Source: Rhodospirillales bacterium (GTDB lineage: Bacteria > Pseudomonadota > Alphaproteobacteria > Rhodospirillales > Defluviicoccaceae). Taken from it: a stretch of 26,774 bases of DNA. The translations under genes and the position numbers were made by a program. Under the pieces are notes generated by a model. The model was given only the letters and a program-made list of their open reading frames with translations. It did not search any database and had not been told where the DNA came from. The DNA is taken from positions 1 through 26,774 of the forward strand of contig JADJQT010000003.1 of the NCBI GenBank assembly GCA_016712595.1, read 5' to 3'. This document shows positions 1-8,890 of the stretch, piece by piece. The first letter of the stretch is position 1; each line of letters opens with the position of its first letter.

Positions 1-111
1 TCAGGTGGGAGCCATCGGGGCGAGGTCGAATCGTGGCGCACTTCATAAATTAGCCCTCGAACCACCAAGAGCGGCCTCTTCAACGTAGCTTTCGGTGAAT
101 TTCGCACTCAT
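1..111 (-). pseudogene. hsdR: HsdR N-terminus, type I restriction endonuclease, partial and frameshifted
   Basis: The ATG at 111 opens with MSAKFTESYVEEAAL, which matches the usual start of the HsdR motor/nuclease subunit of type I restriction systems. The expected continuation (a Trp-x-Glu-Gly-Leu stretch, then Tyr-Glu-Val-Arg-His and Asp-Leu-Ala-Pro) is visible only by changing frame twice. The original frame stops after about 22 residues. The gene lies 27 bases downstream of the hsdS remnant, giving the order hsdM-hsdS-hsdR, and it runs off the window. HsdR would translocate and cut unmethylated DNA using HsdS for specificity, but the visible part could not yield a working protein. The assignment rests on about 35 residues and on gene order. 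Confidence 0.6.
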
Positions 112-137
112 GCCACGGCCTGTACGGCTTCTCGGCG

Positions 138-1191
138 TCACGAATGGCGGATTTCGCCGGACATGAGCTTTGGGAGGAGAAGGCTGCGAAGTTGAATCAA
201 CGTTTCATTTTCTTGTATGTTCGAAAAAATGCGATCAAAAATGGTGTTACTTTCTGTTCGAAAGATTGAATCAAAAATTGCTTCGGTAAAAAGAACTGGG
301 ATATCTCGAAGAGATTTTGAATTCACTGCTGTTGCAATTGAAGAAAGCTAGTTTTTGAAAAAGAGTTTCATAGTTAAAGTGCTGACATAAATGAATAAAG
401 AAATTTTTCTTGTAAACAATATTTCCTTCTATTCAGATGAGCAATAGCTCTTCATTAGTTGTGATTTCATCGCTTTCAGATAGCTACATCGGCCAACGGT
501 CCCACCCCACCGGCTTATCGTCATCATCGAGCGCATCGGGGAACAGTGCCCAGAGATCGGGGGCGAGATAGGGCGGGCGGCCTTCGGCTTTGGCCCGCAC
601 GGGGCCGAAATCCACGAACCAGTCCCTGAAAAACGCCCGCGCGAGGGCTTCGAGGATTTCGTTGGTCTGGCGGTTTAGTTCGATCTTGTCGTCAAGAGCG
701 CCGAGAAGAGATGAGATAATTAGTTGTTCATCGAGCGGCGGAAGAAGTATTTTAGCTTTCTTAAAGTCACGTAATACTACTCTCGGGATCGCGGCACCGG
801 AAATAAAGTTAGACTTTAGGTAATCAATAAAACTTGGATTGCGAAAACACAGATAAAGAAAGGTGGGATCGATAAGTCTTTTGTTTGGCCGAAGAATGGC
901 AACAGACGACAAAAGAACGACTTCCAAATCTTACGTATAACACAAACAGTATCCAAAGCGCTCGTTGCCATCTTTGGCAACCAAAATATCGTCAGTCTTC
1001 GGATGACACCCTGAGCCTTCAAAATCTCATAGTCTTTTAGAAATATGACGTGCTGTAGATAGGTTCAAACTTGAGAAGGTCAGGTCCTTCACAGAAGCAT
1101 CGGGTATCACAGAGCAACTGACTTTGGGCTTTGATGTCACCATCTGTACTTGATCAAACACTCGTGCTTCAAGCAGTGGACGATCCTCCAT
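138..1191 (-). pseudogene. hsdS: HsdS, type I restriction-modification specificity subunit, broken
   Basis: The start is ATG at 1191 with GGTGAGGA just before it, four bases past the hsdM stop. The recognisable parts in order are: a first target-recognition domain (KDLTFSSLNLSTARHISK, then KTDDILVAKDGNERFGY, then PRVVLRDFKKAKILLPPLDEQ); the central conserved helix (DDKIELNRQTNEILEALAR and FRDWFVDFGPV); and the C-terminal conserved end (IFSNIQENETLIQLRSLLLP followed by KLMSGEIR). The reading frame holds an in-frame TGA near 1031, a TAA near 937 and a stop at 484. The second recognition domain is reduced to about 50 codons of AT-rich sequence (about 345-484), roughly half the usual size, so it is probably deleted internally. 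HsdS directs HsdM and HsdR to a bipartite target, and this copy cannot do so as it stands. Confidence 0.85.
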
Positions 1192-1194
1192 TCC

Positions 1195-2752
1195 TCACCC
1201 ATCGACGACCAACTCCTCAAGCTTCGCCTGGATCAGTGCCCCGAGCTCTCCACCCCGCGCAAGCTGCTCGTCCAGCTTCTCCTTGAGCGCCGTAAACCGC
1301 TCGACAAAAGGCACGTCATCTTCTTCCGCCGCCGCCGCGCCGACATACCGTCCCGGCGTCAGCACATGGCCGCGCGTCCGCATCTCCTCCAGCTTCGCCG
1401 CCTTGCAGAAGCCGGGCACGTCCTCGTAAGCCCCGGCCTCCGGCTCGCCGCGCCAGGCGTGGTAGGTCCCGGCGATCTTCGCGATGTCCTCGTCCGCGAA
1501 GGCCCGGCGGGGTGCGGTCCACCATATAGCCGAGCTTGCGGGCGTCGATAAAACAGAACCTCAGCGCGCTGGTCGCGCGAGCCTTTGCCCTTTGTCGCGG
1601 CGCGAGGAACCACAGGCAGGCCGGAATCTGGGTGGAGTAGAAGAGCTGCCCCGGCAGGGCGATCATGCAGTCCAAGACGTCGGCCTCGACCATCGCCCGG
1701 CGAATGTCACCTTCCGCTGACTGGGCGGATGACATGGAGCCGTTGGCCAGCACCACGCCCGCCGTGCCGTGCGGGGCGAGATGCCAGAGGATGTGCTGGA
1801 GCCAGGCATAGTTGGCGTTGCCAACCGGCGGCGCGCCGTATTTCCACCGCACGTCCTCGCGCAGGCGCTCCCCGCCCCAGTCGGAGACGTTGAAGGGCGG
1901 ATTGGCGAGAATGTAGTCGAACTTGAGGTCCCGTCAGCTCGTTCTTGTGGAACGTGCCCTCGTTGTTCCAGGCGATGCCGCTCGCGTCGATGCCGCGCAC
2001 GGCGAGGTTCATCTTGGCCAGCCGCCAGGTCGTGTAGTTGCTCTCCTGCCCGTAAATGGCGAGCTGGCCAATCCTGCCGCCGTGCGCCTCCAGGAAGCGC
2101 TCGGCCTGCACGAACATGCCGCCGGAGCCGCAGCAGGGGTCGTAGACCCGGCCCTTGTAGGGCTCCAGCATCTCCACCAGGATTCCCACCACCGAACGGG
2201 GCGCATAGAACTCCCCGCCGCGCTTGCCTTCCGCTCCGGCAAAGCCCCCGAGAAAATACTCGTAGACCCGGTCCAGAATGTCCTGGAGCGGTCGGCATCC
2301 TCCCCACGGCAATACCGCTAATCAGGTCGATGAACTCGCCCAGCATGATTTTGTTCAGGGCTGGACGGGTATATTCCTTGGGCAGCACACCCTTGAGCGA
2401 GGCGTTGCTGGCTTCCAAGGCCAGCATGGCGTCGTCGATGCTCTTGCCGATGGTCGCTTGCCGGGCATTGTCTTGAAGGTGGGACCAACGGGCCTCCCCG
2501 GGAACCCAGAAGACGTTTTTGGCCAGTATTCCTCAGGTCCTCCGCGTCGGCCAGATCGTCCTGCAACGCGCGCGATGCTGGGCCTCGAACGAATCGGAGA
2601 TGTATTTCAGGAAGATCAAGCCCAGAGCAACGTGTTTGTATTCCGAAGCGTCCATGTTGCCGCGCAATTTGTCGGCGGTCAGAAACAGCTTGGCCTCGAA
2701 CCCGAGATTTGCGCCGTTGTTATTCTTTCGGTTCCATCTTGGCTCTCGCCAT
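1195..2752 (-). pseudogene. hsdM: HsdM, type I DNA adenine methyltransferase, multiply frameshifted
   Basis: This is the N6-adenine methyltransferase subunit of a type I system. The ATG at 2752 is preceded by AAGGAG and opens MARAKMEPKE. The N-terminal domain (GFEAKLFLTADKLRGNMD, HVALGLIFLKYISDSFEAQH), SAM motif I (DPCCGSGGMF, about 2130), catalytic NPPF (ILANPPFNVSDWGGE, about 1895) and the C-terminal part (GHVLTPGRYVGA) are all easy to recognise but fall in different frames. Breaks lie near 2720, 2565, 2510, 2300, 1930 and 1510. The length matches a normal HsdM of about 510-520 residues, so bases have been gained or lost without large deletion. The stop at 1195 nearly abuts hsdS. The protein core is well preserved between breaks, which suggests either recent inactivation or sequence error. 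Confidence 0.88.
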
Positions 2753-2772
2753 GCTGCTCCTTGGAAATCGTG

Positions 2773-2801
2773 ATTATAAGAAACAATAAACAGTGTTACA
2801 G
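2773..2801 (-). promoter_or_regulatory. Probable hsdM promoter
   Basis: A perfect TATAAT reads on the minus strand at 2778-2773, about 20 bases before the hsdM ATG, inside a short AT-rich stretch (2765-2815) within GC-rich surroundings. The -35 hexamer at 17-base spacing is poor (CTGTAA). The IS remnant ends about 30 bases upstream. Confidence 0.45.
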
Positions 2802-2830
2802 CTTATGTCACAAGCGGGAACATCGAACAT

Positions 2831-2862
2831 TTTTGCAAAGGGGTGTCCATCTGATACGGTAA
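2831..2862. repeat. Left inverted repeat of the IS1595 remnant
   Basis: The core GGGGTGTCCATCTGA at 2840-2854 is preceded by TTTTGCAAA and followed by a spaced ACGGTAA. Read on the opposite strand, the right end has the same core, the same TGCAAA outside and a matching CGGTAA inside. Confidence 0.8.
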
Positions 2863-2877
2863 GCACAAAATGTAGGG

Positions 2878-3875
2878 ATGACGAAGCAGCTTCGCGCCTC
2901 TGCTCTCGCGGCGGTCACGATTACCCGCGTGACTATGCCGAGTTGTGCGCGTGGTTTCCGATGATGACGCCTGTCTCGACTATCTTGACCGGCTGCGCTG
3001 GCCAGACGGTTTCGTTTGCCCGCGCTGCGGAACCACCAAGAGTTGGCGGATGAGTGACGGGCGGTTTTGCAGTGAACGCTGCAGGCGTCGTGTGTCGGTG
3101 ACCACGGGGACGATCTTCCACCGCACTCGTACACCGCTGACGGTTTGGTTCGCTGTTGCCTGGTACGCGACCTCGGCGAAGAATGGGGTTTCGGCCAAGA
3201 CGCTTCAGCGCCTGTTGAGCTTCGGCTCCTACCAGACGGCGGACGATGCTGCACCGCTTTCGCACGGCGATGGTTCGTCCAGATCGCGATCGCCTGAGCG
3301 GTGAGGTGGAAGTTGATGAAACTCCTGGTTGGCGGTGAAGAACATGGCGGCAAGCGTGGCCGTGGTGCGGGACGCAAGTCGCTGGTTGCGGTCGCCATCG
3401 AGCTGCGATCTCCCAAGGGCTTCGGACGGGTACGGATGCTTTGTGTTCCTGATGCGTCGGGCGCAAGTTTGGTGCCATTCGTCTGCGATGCCGTGGCGCG
3501 GGGGCCACCGTGTTGACCGATGGCTGGAGTGGCTACCACGATCTCGCCACTCACGGATTGATTCATCGACGGACTATCGTCTCCGATAGCGGTGATCCTG
3601 CTCACGTCTCCATGCCCGGTGTCCACAGGGTGGCTGCCTTGCTCAAACGATGGCTTCTCGGCACCCACCAAGGCGCCGTCGAGTCCGATCATCTGCAAGG
3701 CTACCTTGACGAGTTGCGTTTCGATTCAATCGGCGTCATTCTGCATTTCGTGGACTGTTGTTCCGGCGGCTCCTCGAACAAGCCGTTGCAAACAGGTCCC
3801 ATGACCTACACGCTCGCTGGTGGCAAACCCATCGCCGAAGCTCATCCCCGTGCCCGCTGTCAGCGCATCATCTGA
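2878..3875 (+). pseudogene. IS1595-family transposase, frameshifted
   Basis: The reading frames join to a classical IS1595/ISXO2 transposase. The N-terminal zinc ribbon is RWPDGFVCPRCGTTKSW with a second Cys pair (CSERC). It is followed by VTTGTIFHRTRTPL, then a DDE-type core with EVEVDET, LVGGEEHGGKRGRG, MLCVPDASGASLVPFV, VLTDGWSGYH and KRWLLGTHQGAVESDHLQGY. The frame is broken near 2960, 3235, 3320, 3505 and 3725, so no active enzyme can be made from this sequence. The catalytic acids VDET and LTDGW and the His-Gln-Gly-Ala-Val region are still present. The exact start is unclear because the frame breaks within the first 30 codons; the ATG at 2878 is a guess. Confidence 0.82.
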
Positions 3876-3935
3876 GCCCGGCGTCGCTTGCCGTCACCTC
3901 GTCAGTTCGCCCGTGGCGAGACCACAACAGGTAGG

Positions 3936-3970
3936 GATTACCGCACTCAGATGGACACCCCCTTTTTGCA
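3936..3970. repeat. Right inverted repeat of the IS1595 remnant
   Basis: TCAGATGGACACCCC at 3947-3961 is the exact reverse complement of the left core. Flanking TTACCG (inside) and TTTGCA (outside) extend the match to about 30 bases, with small gaps. Confidence 0.8.
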
Positions 3971-4179
3971 ATACCGGTCATCGCGTAGCCCTCTGCCCTG
4001 CTCCGCCAACGACATGGTAGCCGCGTCTCTCCTTCCGCTGGCGCCACTGCTCCCCGCCTTACATGCCGCGCCTCCGTCTCGAAGCAACTCTCCCGCACCG
4101 TCCCCGGCTGGCCGATCCGGGGGATGACATCCCCCCGCCCCGCCGAACTCCATCAGCGGGCCCAGCGCCGGCGACGCCA

Positions 4180-4480
4180 GCGCCCAACTGGAACTCGGGC
4201 TGCGCCCGTCACCGGCCAAGGCGTCTCGCCCGACGAACGGGCCGCCTGGACTGGATCGGCAGCGGCAACAAGGCCACGCGCTGGCGCAATTCGAGCTGGG
4301 CAGCTATTACACCTGGAACCTCATCGGACTATGGCCGGGCCGCCGTCTGCCGGCAATCCGCCCTCCAGGCTTCGCCCCGTCCAAACCAGTTGGGGATGCT
4401 CCATCTGGCCGGCCAAGGTGTCCCCGAGGATCGGATCGAAGCCCACGCGCTCGCCCTGGCGAAGCCCGGTCCTAGTGTCA
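4180..4480 (+). pseudogene. Fragment of a Sel1-repeat (TPR-like) protein
   Basis: Sel1 repeat units can be read in alternating frames: GHALAQFELGSYY (about 4276-4312), DYGRAAV-x-SALQ (about 4329-4365) and NQLGMLHLAGQGVPED (about 4387-4433), followed by AHALALAK. These match the Sel1 consensus of A-x-A-x2-NLG-x2-Y-x2-GxGVPQD. Sel1 proteins are helical-repeat scaffolds. Only two or three units survive, with at least two frame changes and no convincing start or stop. The 3976-4180 stretch before it holds nothing I recognise. Confidence 0.5.
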
Positions 4481-4599
4481 TCCGGCAAAGCCGGGCTAAG
4501 TCTCGTCGCTGGCGGTACCCGCTTCCTGCCGGATCTCGCCTGATAGCTCTGAATCTCGTGCATGGGTGGACCTGCATGAGGATCTCATCGTGGGCGGTG

Positions 4600-4955
4600 A
4601 GGAGCATCGTAAGCGGTTTGGTACTCGTCCTCGACGATCAGCTCGGTCCGGGCGGGACCCAGCGACGGACCGGCGCTGGCCAGCGCCAGCTCGCGCGGGG
4701 TCAATCCAGCACCGAGGCGTAGGCTTCCCGCATCGCGTCGATATAGACCGCTACCGCTTCGGCCGGCTCCGCCCCCTGCGCTACGCCTTCGGCGGCCTCG
4801 GTAAGCGCCGCCCATCCCATGGTCTCGTCCAGCCAGCTATCCATTAAGTTGACCGCCACCGGCACAGGCATGCAATCGCCGAACACCACGACCAGATGAC
4901 GTTTGATGGCCACGTCCGGGACCGGACCGTGGGCAGCCCAGCGAACAGTAACAAA
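4600..4955 (-). pseudogene. Unrecognised coding remnant
   Basis: The minus strand carries two protein-like stretches in different frames: HLVVVFGDCMPVPVAVNL then LDETMGWAALTEAAEGVAQG and AVYIDAMREAYASV (about 4955-4705), followed after a frame change by LTPRELALASAGPSLGPART and ELIVEDEYQTAYDAPH (about 4705-4605). The composition (acidic helices, no low-complexity arginine runs) looks like real protein rather than a shadow of the other strand. I do not recognise a family, and no start codon with a ribosome site is evident. Confidence 0.35.
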
Positions 4956-5024
4956 CCGGGCTGGTGTGACAGGCCGGTTGCGCGACCGTCCCCTGAAACG
5001 CTTGCCAGAAAGCACCCCTTGCAC

Positions 5025-5308
5025 TCAATACGGGTCCGCGCGGTGAGTGCGTCGCGCCCGTTTCATTTCATGCAGCAGCACCATTTCGCGGGCAACGGTG
5101 CCTAAGCGTCGCTGGCCGTACAGCATCAGGCGATGCTCCAGATCCCGCGACGGCGTGGCCCGGCTATGCGAGCCTGTCTTATTGATAAACTTTCTTTGGC
5201 CGTCCAGGATAACGCCGCCAATCGGTCCAGTCGCCGCTCAAATTCCGGAACCCGTTGCCGGGCCCGGTTGACGATCGCTTCAAGACGGGCTTGCTGAATC
5301 CGCGACAT
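5025..5308 (-). pseudogene. Small unrecognised gene, one frameshift
   Basis: The ATG at 5308 has a strong ribosome site (GGGGAGG, six bases upstream) and a plausible promoter further up. The first 40 residues (MSRIQQARLEAIVNRARQ, VPEFERRLDRLAALSWTAK) are helical and basic. The frame then breaks near 5203 and continues as RDLEHRLMLYGQRRLGTVAR and EMVLLHEMKRARRTHR, ending at the TGA at 5025. Joined, it would be about 94 residues, arginine-rich and helical, without membrane segments. Small basic helical proteins are often nucleic-acid binding, but I see no motif that proves it here. Confidence 0.5.
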
Positions 5309-5352
5309 ATTGCCCTCCCCTATCCGCCCCCTGACACGCCTCGTACTTTTCA

Positions 5353-5383
5353 AGTATAGAAAAAACGTCGATACGGTTGTCAT
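5353..5383 (-). promoter_or_regulatory. Possible promoter of the small gene at 5308
   Basis: On the minus strand, ATGACA (5383-5378) and TATACT (5358-5353) each match the sigma-70 hexamers at five of six positions, but the spacer is 19 bases, longer than ideal. The predicted start of transcription is about 38 bases before the ATG, leaving room for the GGGGAGG site. Confidence 0.35.
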
Positions 5384-5660
5384 CGCGAACAACGACCCGG
5401 AGGGGGGGCGACGCCGTGCGCTCGGCCCCGCGGATCCTCACTCGCCAACCGACCGAACCAGGTTTTTGCCATGACCGATCACCGCTACCCCGCCCTCCAC
5501 CGCCCGACCCTGGACGACCTCCCCCGAGGACGCGACCACCGATCCGGTTGATCGCGCTGGTTCGCAGCCATCGCGAGGGCCAAGGAATATCCCACCGCCG
5601 AGGCCCTGCTCGGCAACCTGCCCACCGCCGCTCGGCGAGAGACCGGCCGCCGCGCGCCAC

Positions 5661-6551
5661 CTACCGCACCACCCGCCCGTCGCTCATCACCACGATACCC
5701 TGTCGGGCATCGACCCCTCGCACCGCGCCCAGCGCTTTCAGCCGCTCGCCGGCGACCACGGTCACCTCCCCGCCTTTCGGCGTGCGCAACCAGGCGCGGT
5801 GGCCGCTGACGGCCTTCACCGACCAGCCGGGGACCGCGCGGCCGTTGGCCGAGGCGGGACCGGTGGCCGAACGGCCCGGCCCGCAGCCGCCGCCACCGGC
5901 CCGCTTGAGCCGGGCCTCCACATCCTCGACGGTGGTTTGCAAAGTGGCGATGGCCCGCCGGGCGGCGGTCAGATCCGCCTGGAGCCGGGTCTGGCGGGCG
6001 TGGTCCCGGAGACGTTGTTGACCGGCCTCGCCCACCAGCCCTTGCATCATCTGGCGAAGCGCGATGACATGTTGGCCCAAACCGTCCAACTGCCCTGGAC
6101 CTCCGCCAAGCGCTTCAGGGTTTCGGCGTCCAGATCGGTCAGAAAATCGTACTGCTCGCCGTCACGCACGGTGAATCGCGGCAGCTCGGCGGGCGGCGCG
6201 CGGCGGCTGATCCCGGAGCGGCACACCCTGGGTCACGGACAGCGCGGTGGAAGCGGGCGCCTTCCGAACGGGCATCGCGGCACCGGGAGCGGTGGCGGCG
6301 GGCGACCGAGCCGCCAGGGCCGCCAGGTTAGGCGTATCGTTCGATGGAGACCCCCACCGCGACACATCGTACAGGCCGGTTTCGCGCAGGACACCCGTCG
6401 CGCCGTACAAATGGCCGCGCCCACCGCGACCAGGACGACGCTCATCCCGAAGCCGGGCCACCGACGCGGCGGTTTGACGACCGATGGGAAATCGGCGGCG
6501 GGTGGCGCGTCCTGGCGGGCCTCCTCGTCCAGCGGTGGTAACTCCGGGCAT
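5661..6551 (-). pseudogene. traP: TraP/DotF (IcmG)-like type IVB secretion protein, frameshifted
   Basis: This is an inner-membrane component of the type IVB (Dot/Icm, IncI-type) channel. The ATG at 6551 has AAGGAG seven bases upstream and follows dotG by 23 bases. Joined across frames it has an acidic cytoplasmic N-terminus (LPPLDEEARQDAPPAADFP), one membrane helix (GFGMSVVLVAVGAAI), a linker, a coiled-coil stretch (LDAETLKRLAEVQ, then QTRLQADLTAARRAIATLQT) and the characteristic C-terminal domain (GWSVKAVSGHRAWLRTPKGG, VVAGERLKALGAV, GIVVMSDGRVVR). Breaks lie near 6545, 6440, 6200 and 6110. The last 142 codons from 6089 are open without interruption. The position directly after dotG matches IncI and Dot/Icm operons. 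Sequence identity in this family is low, so the name rests on architecture and order. Confidence 0.68.
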
Positions 6552-6574
6552 GGTGGGGCTCCTTCGGCCGTGAA

Positions 6575-7842
6575 TTAGGGGGGAGCGGTCAACAGCGCGG
6601 ACGACCTGACGGGGCCGGGCGCCGGCGGCCAGCGGTCCGGCCACGCGGTTCGCGGAGTCGGGGACGCGGCGGTGGCGGTCGACGGTTCTCCGGTGTCCTG
6701 GCGGGATTCCGTCGGCGCGACCATCAACACGCCGATGCCCGTACCAGCGGCGACGGTGATGGTATTGGGTCGCTGGAAGTTCTCGGCCACCGCCGACCCC
6801 ATCCGTTGCCCCACGGTGCCCAGCGCCTCGCGCGCGATGTCGCCGTGATCGATCCCGTCCTTCGGCACGGTGACGACACTGCCCAAGGCGGACACCGTCG
6901 AGATGCTGTTGCTGTTACGGACGGCCTGGCCATAGCCTTCCAGGAAACTCGACGCCAGCAGCGCCCCCCACGTTCCAGAGTGTGATGATCGACGCCGGTG
7001 GCCAGCGCCGTGCGGGCGCTCTCGGGGTCGATGGCATACGCGCGGATGGCATAGGTGTGGCGGTCGGGGGTGGTCAACGTGTTGAACGCGACCTGGACGC
7101 GCTCCGGGCGACTGCCCGCGACGGGCGGAAATGCGGTGAGCGTCCCCAACAAAATCGCGTCCTTGAAGCGTTCGCCCACCACCTGGGCGCGCACCGGACC
7201 CGGCTCGTCGCTGTCGATGGCCGTTTGCAGGACGGCAAAGAGGAGATCGCCCGGCTGAAGGAGACCCCGCCCATCCCGTGGATGTGTCGCGCGCGATTCG
7301 GCCCGAAGCCTCTCGGCGCGCTTTTCCGCGGCGGCGCGCGCCCGTTGGCCCTGGACATCCTCGAAGGCCACCAGCCGCGTCGGCGGCGGCTCGAACCGTT
7401 CCCGATACGCCATCAGATCCTGGGCCTGGTTGTGCATGGCGCGGGCGAACGCCGCCGTCAGCCGGTCGGTTTCGTCCGGTGGCGCGGCGCGCGGCGTCGA
7501 GGACGCGGTGGGGACGGGTGGCGCGGCGGTTCGCGGCGGCGGCGGCGCGGCGGCGGGGGGATCGCCCGCGCGGGTGTGCAGTTCGGGTGGCGACGGCACC
7601 GCGCTACCGCCCCGTTCGCGGGCGCGGTGGGCGCGGTGTTCGTCAGCCATGTGCTGTAACCGCGCGTATTCCGGCGTCTGCGGTCCACCCGGCACGGATT
7701 GGACCCCGTTCACGCCGGGCGCGCGCGGCGGACGGGACGGGCATCGAGGGTTCCCAGGTAACCCACACGGTGGCCACCCCGACGGCCGCGATGCCTAAAA
7801 AACAACCCGAGCGCCTGTGGGTTCTTCAGGGAAATCGCCATC
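6575..7842 (-). pseudogene. traO: TraO/DotG (IcmE)-like channel core protein, frameshifted
   Basis: DotG/TraO is the VirB10-like protein that spans from inner to outer membrane in type IVB systems. The ATG at 7842 opens MAISLKNPQALGLFF, followed (after a break at a T-run near 7805) by a membrane helix (GIAAVGVATVWVTW). A proline/alanine-rich periplasmic linker then leads to the conserved C-terminal domain: LLQPGDLLFAVLQTAIDSDE, AQVVGERFKDAILLGTL, RVQVAFNTLTTPDRHTYAI, then after a break at a G-run near 6970 ALLASSFLEGYGQAVRN and RPNTITVAAGTGIGVLMVAP. A third break lies near 7718. The family hallmark, a C-terminal VPAGTGIGV-like strand, is intact. It begins five bases after dotH. The length of about 420 residues fits TraO more than the longer Legionella DotG. 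Confidence 0.83.
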
Positions 7843-7846
7843 GTTC

Positions 7847-8890
7847 TCACTCCTTGACCAGGGCTTCGGTCATCTGGCCGTTGAAGCTCATCAGCAACAC
7901 TGGGACATCCGGCAACTGGTAGGCGTGGAGGCCACTGGGCTGACTGGCGCGCTGACGGTATTCGGGGCTGTACAGTTCGGCGACCGTCCGCAGATACAGC
8001 GCGTCCCCGTCCCGCCACGCCATCGCGTCCGGTTCCACGCCGTCGATCTGGACACGGATCGCCGCCGCCGAGGGCGGCAATCCGTTCAAGACATTGAGCA
8101 GCGCCGCGTCGATGCCGGTGGGACTGGCCGCGTGGTACTCCGTCGCGGCGTTGGGTCCGGCCAGGGGCAGCTTGAACTCCTTGCGGGCGTCGATGGTTTT
8201 TTGGCCCAGCGCCAGGTTCAACACCACCGGCGTGTGCAGGGCCTTGAGCGTCACGACCAGGTTGCCCGCCCCCGCGCTGGCCACCGGTTGCACCACCAAA
8301 ATGGTGGGGAGATCGTCCTTATTGCCGCTGGTGGTGCTGGCGGACACGGCGAACAGCCGATCATTGAACCCCTGATAGGCCGTAATCGGCCAAATAGCGC
8401 CGGTGCGGTCGGTAAAGACGATGCTCGTGCCAAAACCTTGGGCCACCCGGACCACGGGCGGCCGCGTCGCGCTCAAATTCAGCGCCTCGGCGGTCATCAC
8501 GGCGTCGGGCGGTCGCGAGTCTGACGCCACCGCCTCGGTGATCTCCAGGGACTGAATCAGGCTGTGCAACTGGTCCGGCGTCATCGGCGTGATCGTGTCC
8601 TCGGTCTGCTCGAACGCCCGGTCCCGTGCCCGCTCGCGGCGGGCCTGATGGCCGCGTTCAACCGGTGGATTCGGCGGTGGCGGTGGCGACTCGACGCCGG
8701 GCGGCGCGGCCTCCGACCCGCGCGCGGTTTCGGGCTCGGGCACGGTGGAGGGCGACTCGACGCCGGGCGGCGCGGCGTCCGGCACGGCGGGCGGGCGCGG
8801 GTTCGGTCCCCCCATCGCCCACGCCGTGGTGGAGAGACCGACGAGCCCTATCGCGGTCAGAACACCGTCAAGGCGCAAAGATCGACCCAT
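7847..8890 (-). CDS. traN: TraN/DotH (IcmK)-like outer-membrane core protein
   Basis: DotH/TraN is part of the outer-membrane core complex of type IVB systems. The 347 residues are uninterrupted. A signal peptide covers residues 1-25 (hydrophobic LTAIGLVGLSTTAWA, cleavage after AWA); there is no lipobox Cys. A Pro-rich linker with an internal repeat (APPGVESP twice, residues about 35-75) precedes the conserved domain: ARPPVVRVAQGFGTSIVFTD with GAIWPI, TILVVQPV, and VVTLKALHTPVVLNLALGQ. The start is ATG at 8890, whose A overlaps the dotI stop (TGATG) with AGGAGGT upstream, implying translational coupling. A GTG one codon upstream is also possible. It is followed by dotG after four bases. The family call is supported by motif, length and order. 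Confidence 0.85.
   Translation of the reverse strand: MGRSLRLDGVLTAIGLVGLSTTAWAMGGPNPRPPAVPDAAPPGVESPSTVPEPETARGSEAAPPGVESPPPPPNPPVERGHQARRERARDRAFEQTEDTITPMTPDQLHSLIQSLEITEAVASDSRPPDAVMTAEALNLSATRPPVVRVAQGFGTSIVFTDRTGAIWPITAYQGFNDRLFAVSASTTSGNKDDLPTILVVQPVASAGAGNLVVTLKALHTPVVLNLALGQKTIDARKEFKLPLAGPNAATEYHAASPTGIDAALLNVLNGLPPSAAAIRVQIDGVEPDAMAWRDGDALYLRTVAELYSPEYRQRASQPSGLHAYQLPDVPVLLMSFNGQMTEALVKE
8685..8776. repeat. Two 26-bp direct repeats inside traN
   Basis: An identical 26-base block, GGCGACTCGACG followed by CCGGGCGGCGCGGC, occurs at 8685-8710 and 8751-8776. The period of 66 bases is a multiple of three, so the repeat encodes AAPPGVESP twice in the proline-rich linker. Confidence 0.9.

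Larger units (their letters stand above)
2831..3970 (+). mobile_element. IS1595-family insertion sequence remnant
   Basis: The element is defined by near-identical inverted ends (2831-2862 and 3936-3970) enclosing one broken transposase gene with an N-terminal zinc ribbon of the IS1595/ISXO2 type. The length of about 1.1 kb suits this family. No clean 8-bp target duplication is visible outside the repeats, which suggests an old insertion or later damage. It lies directly upstream of the hsdM promoter. Confidence 0.8.

Noticed and set aside
2796..2815. CRP-like site (TGTGAC...GTAACA) upstream of hsdM
   Set aside because: Only one half-site resembles the consensus and the symmetry is poor.
2808..3698. 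296-codon minus-strand open frame across the IS
   Set aside because: It is antisense to the transposase, whose zinc ribbon and DDE-region motifs are on the plus strand.
5471..5700. Possible plus-strand small gene starting MTDHRYPALHRP
   Set aside because: No ribosome site, a frame change is needed within 25 codons, and it runs into the conserved 3' end of dotF on the other strand.
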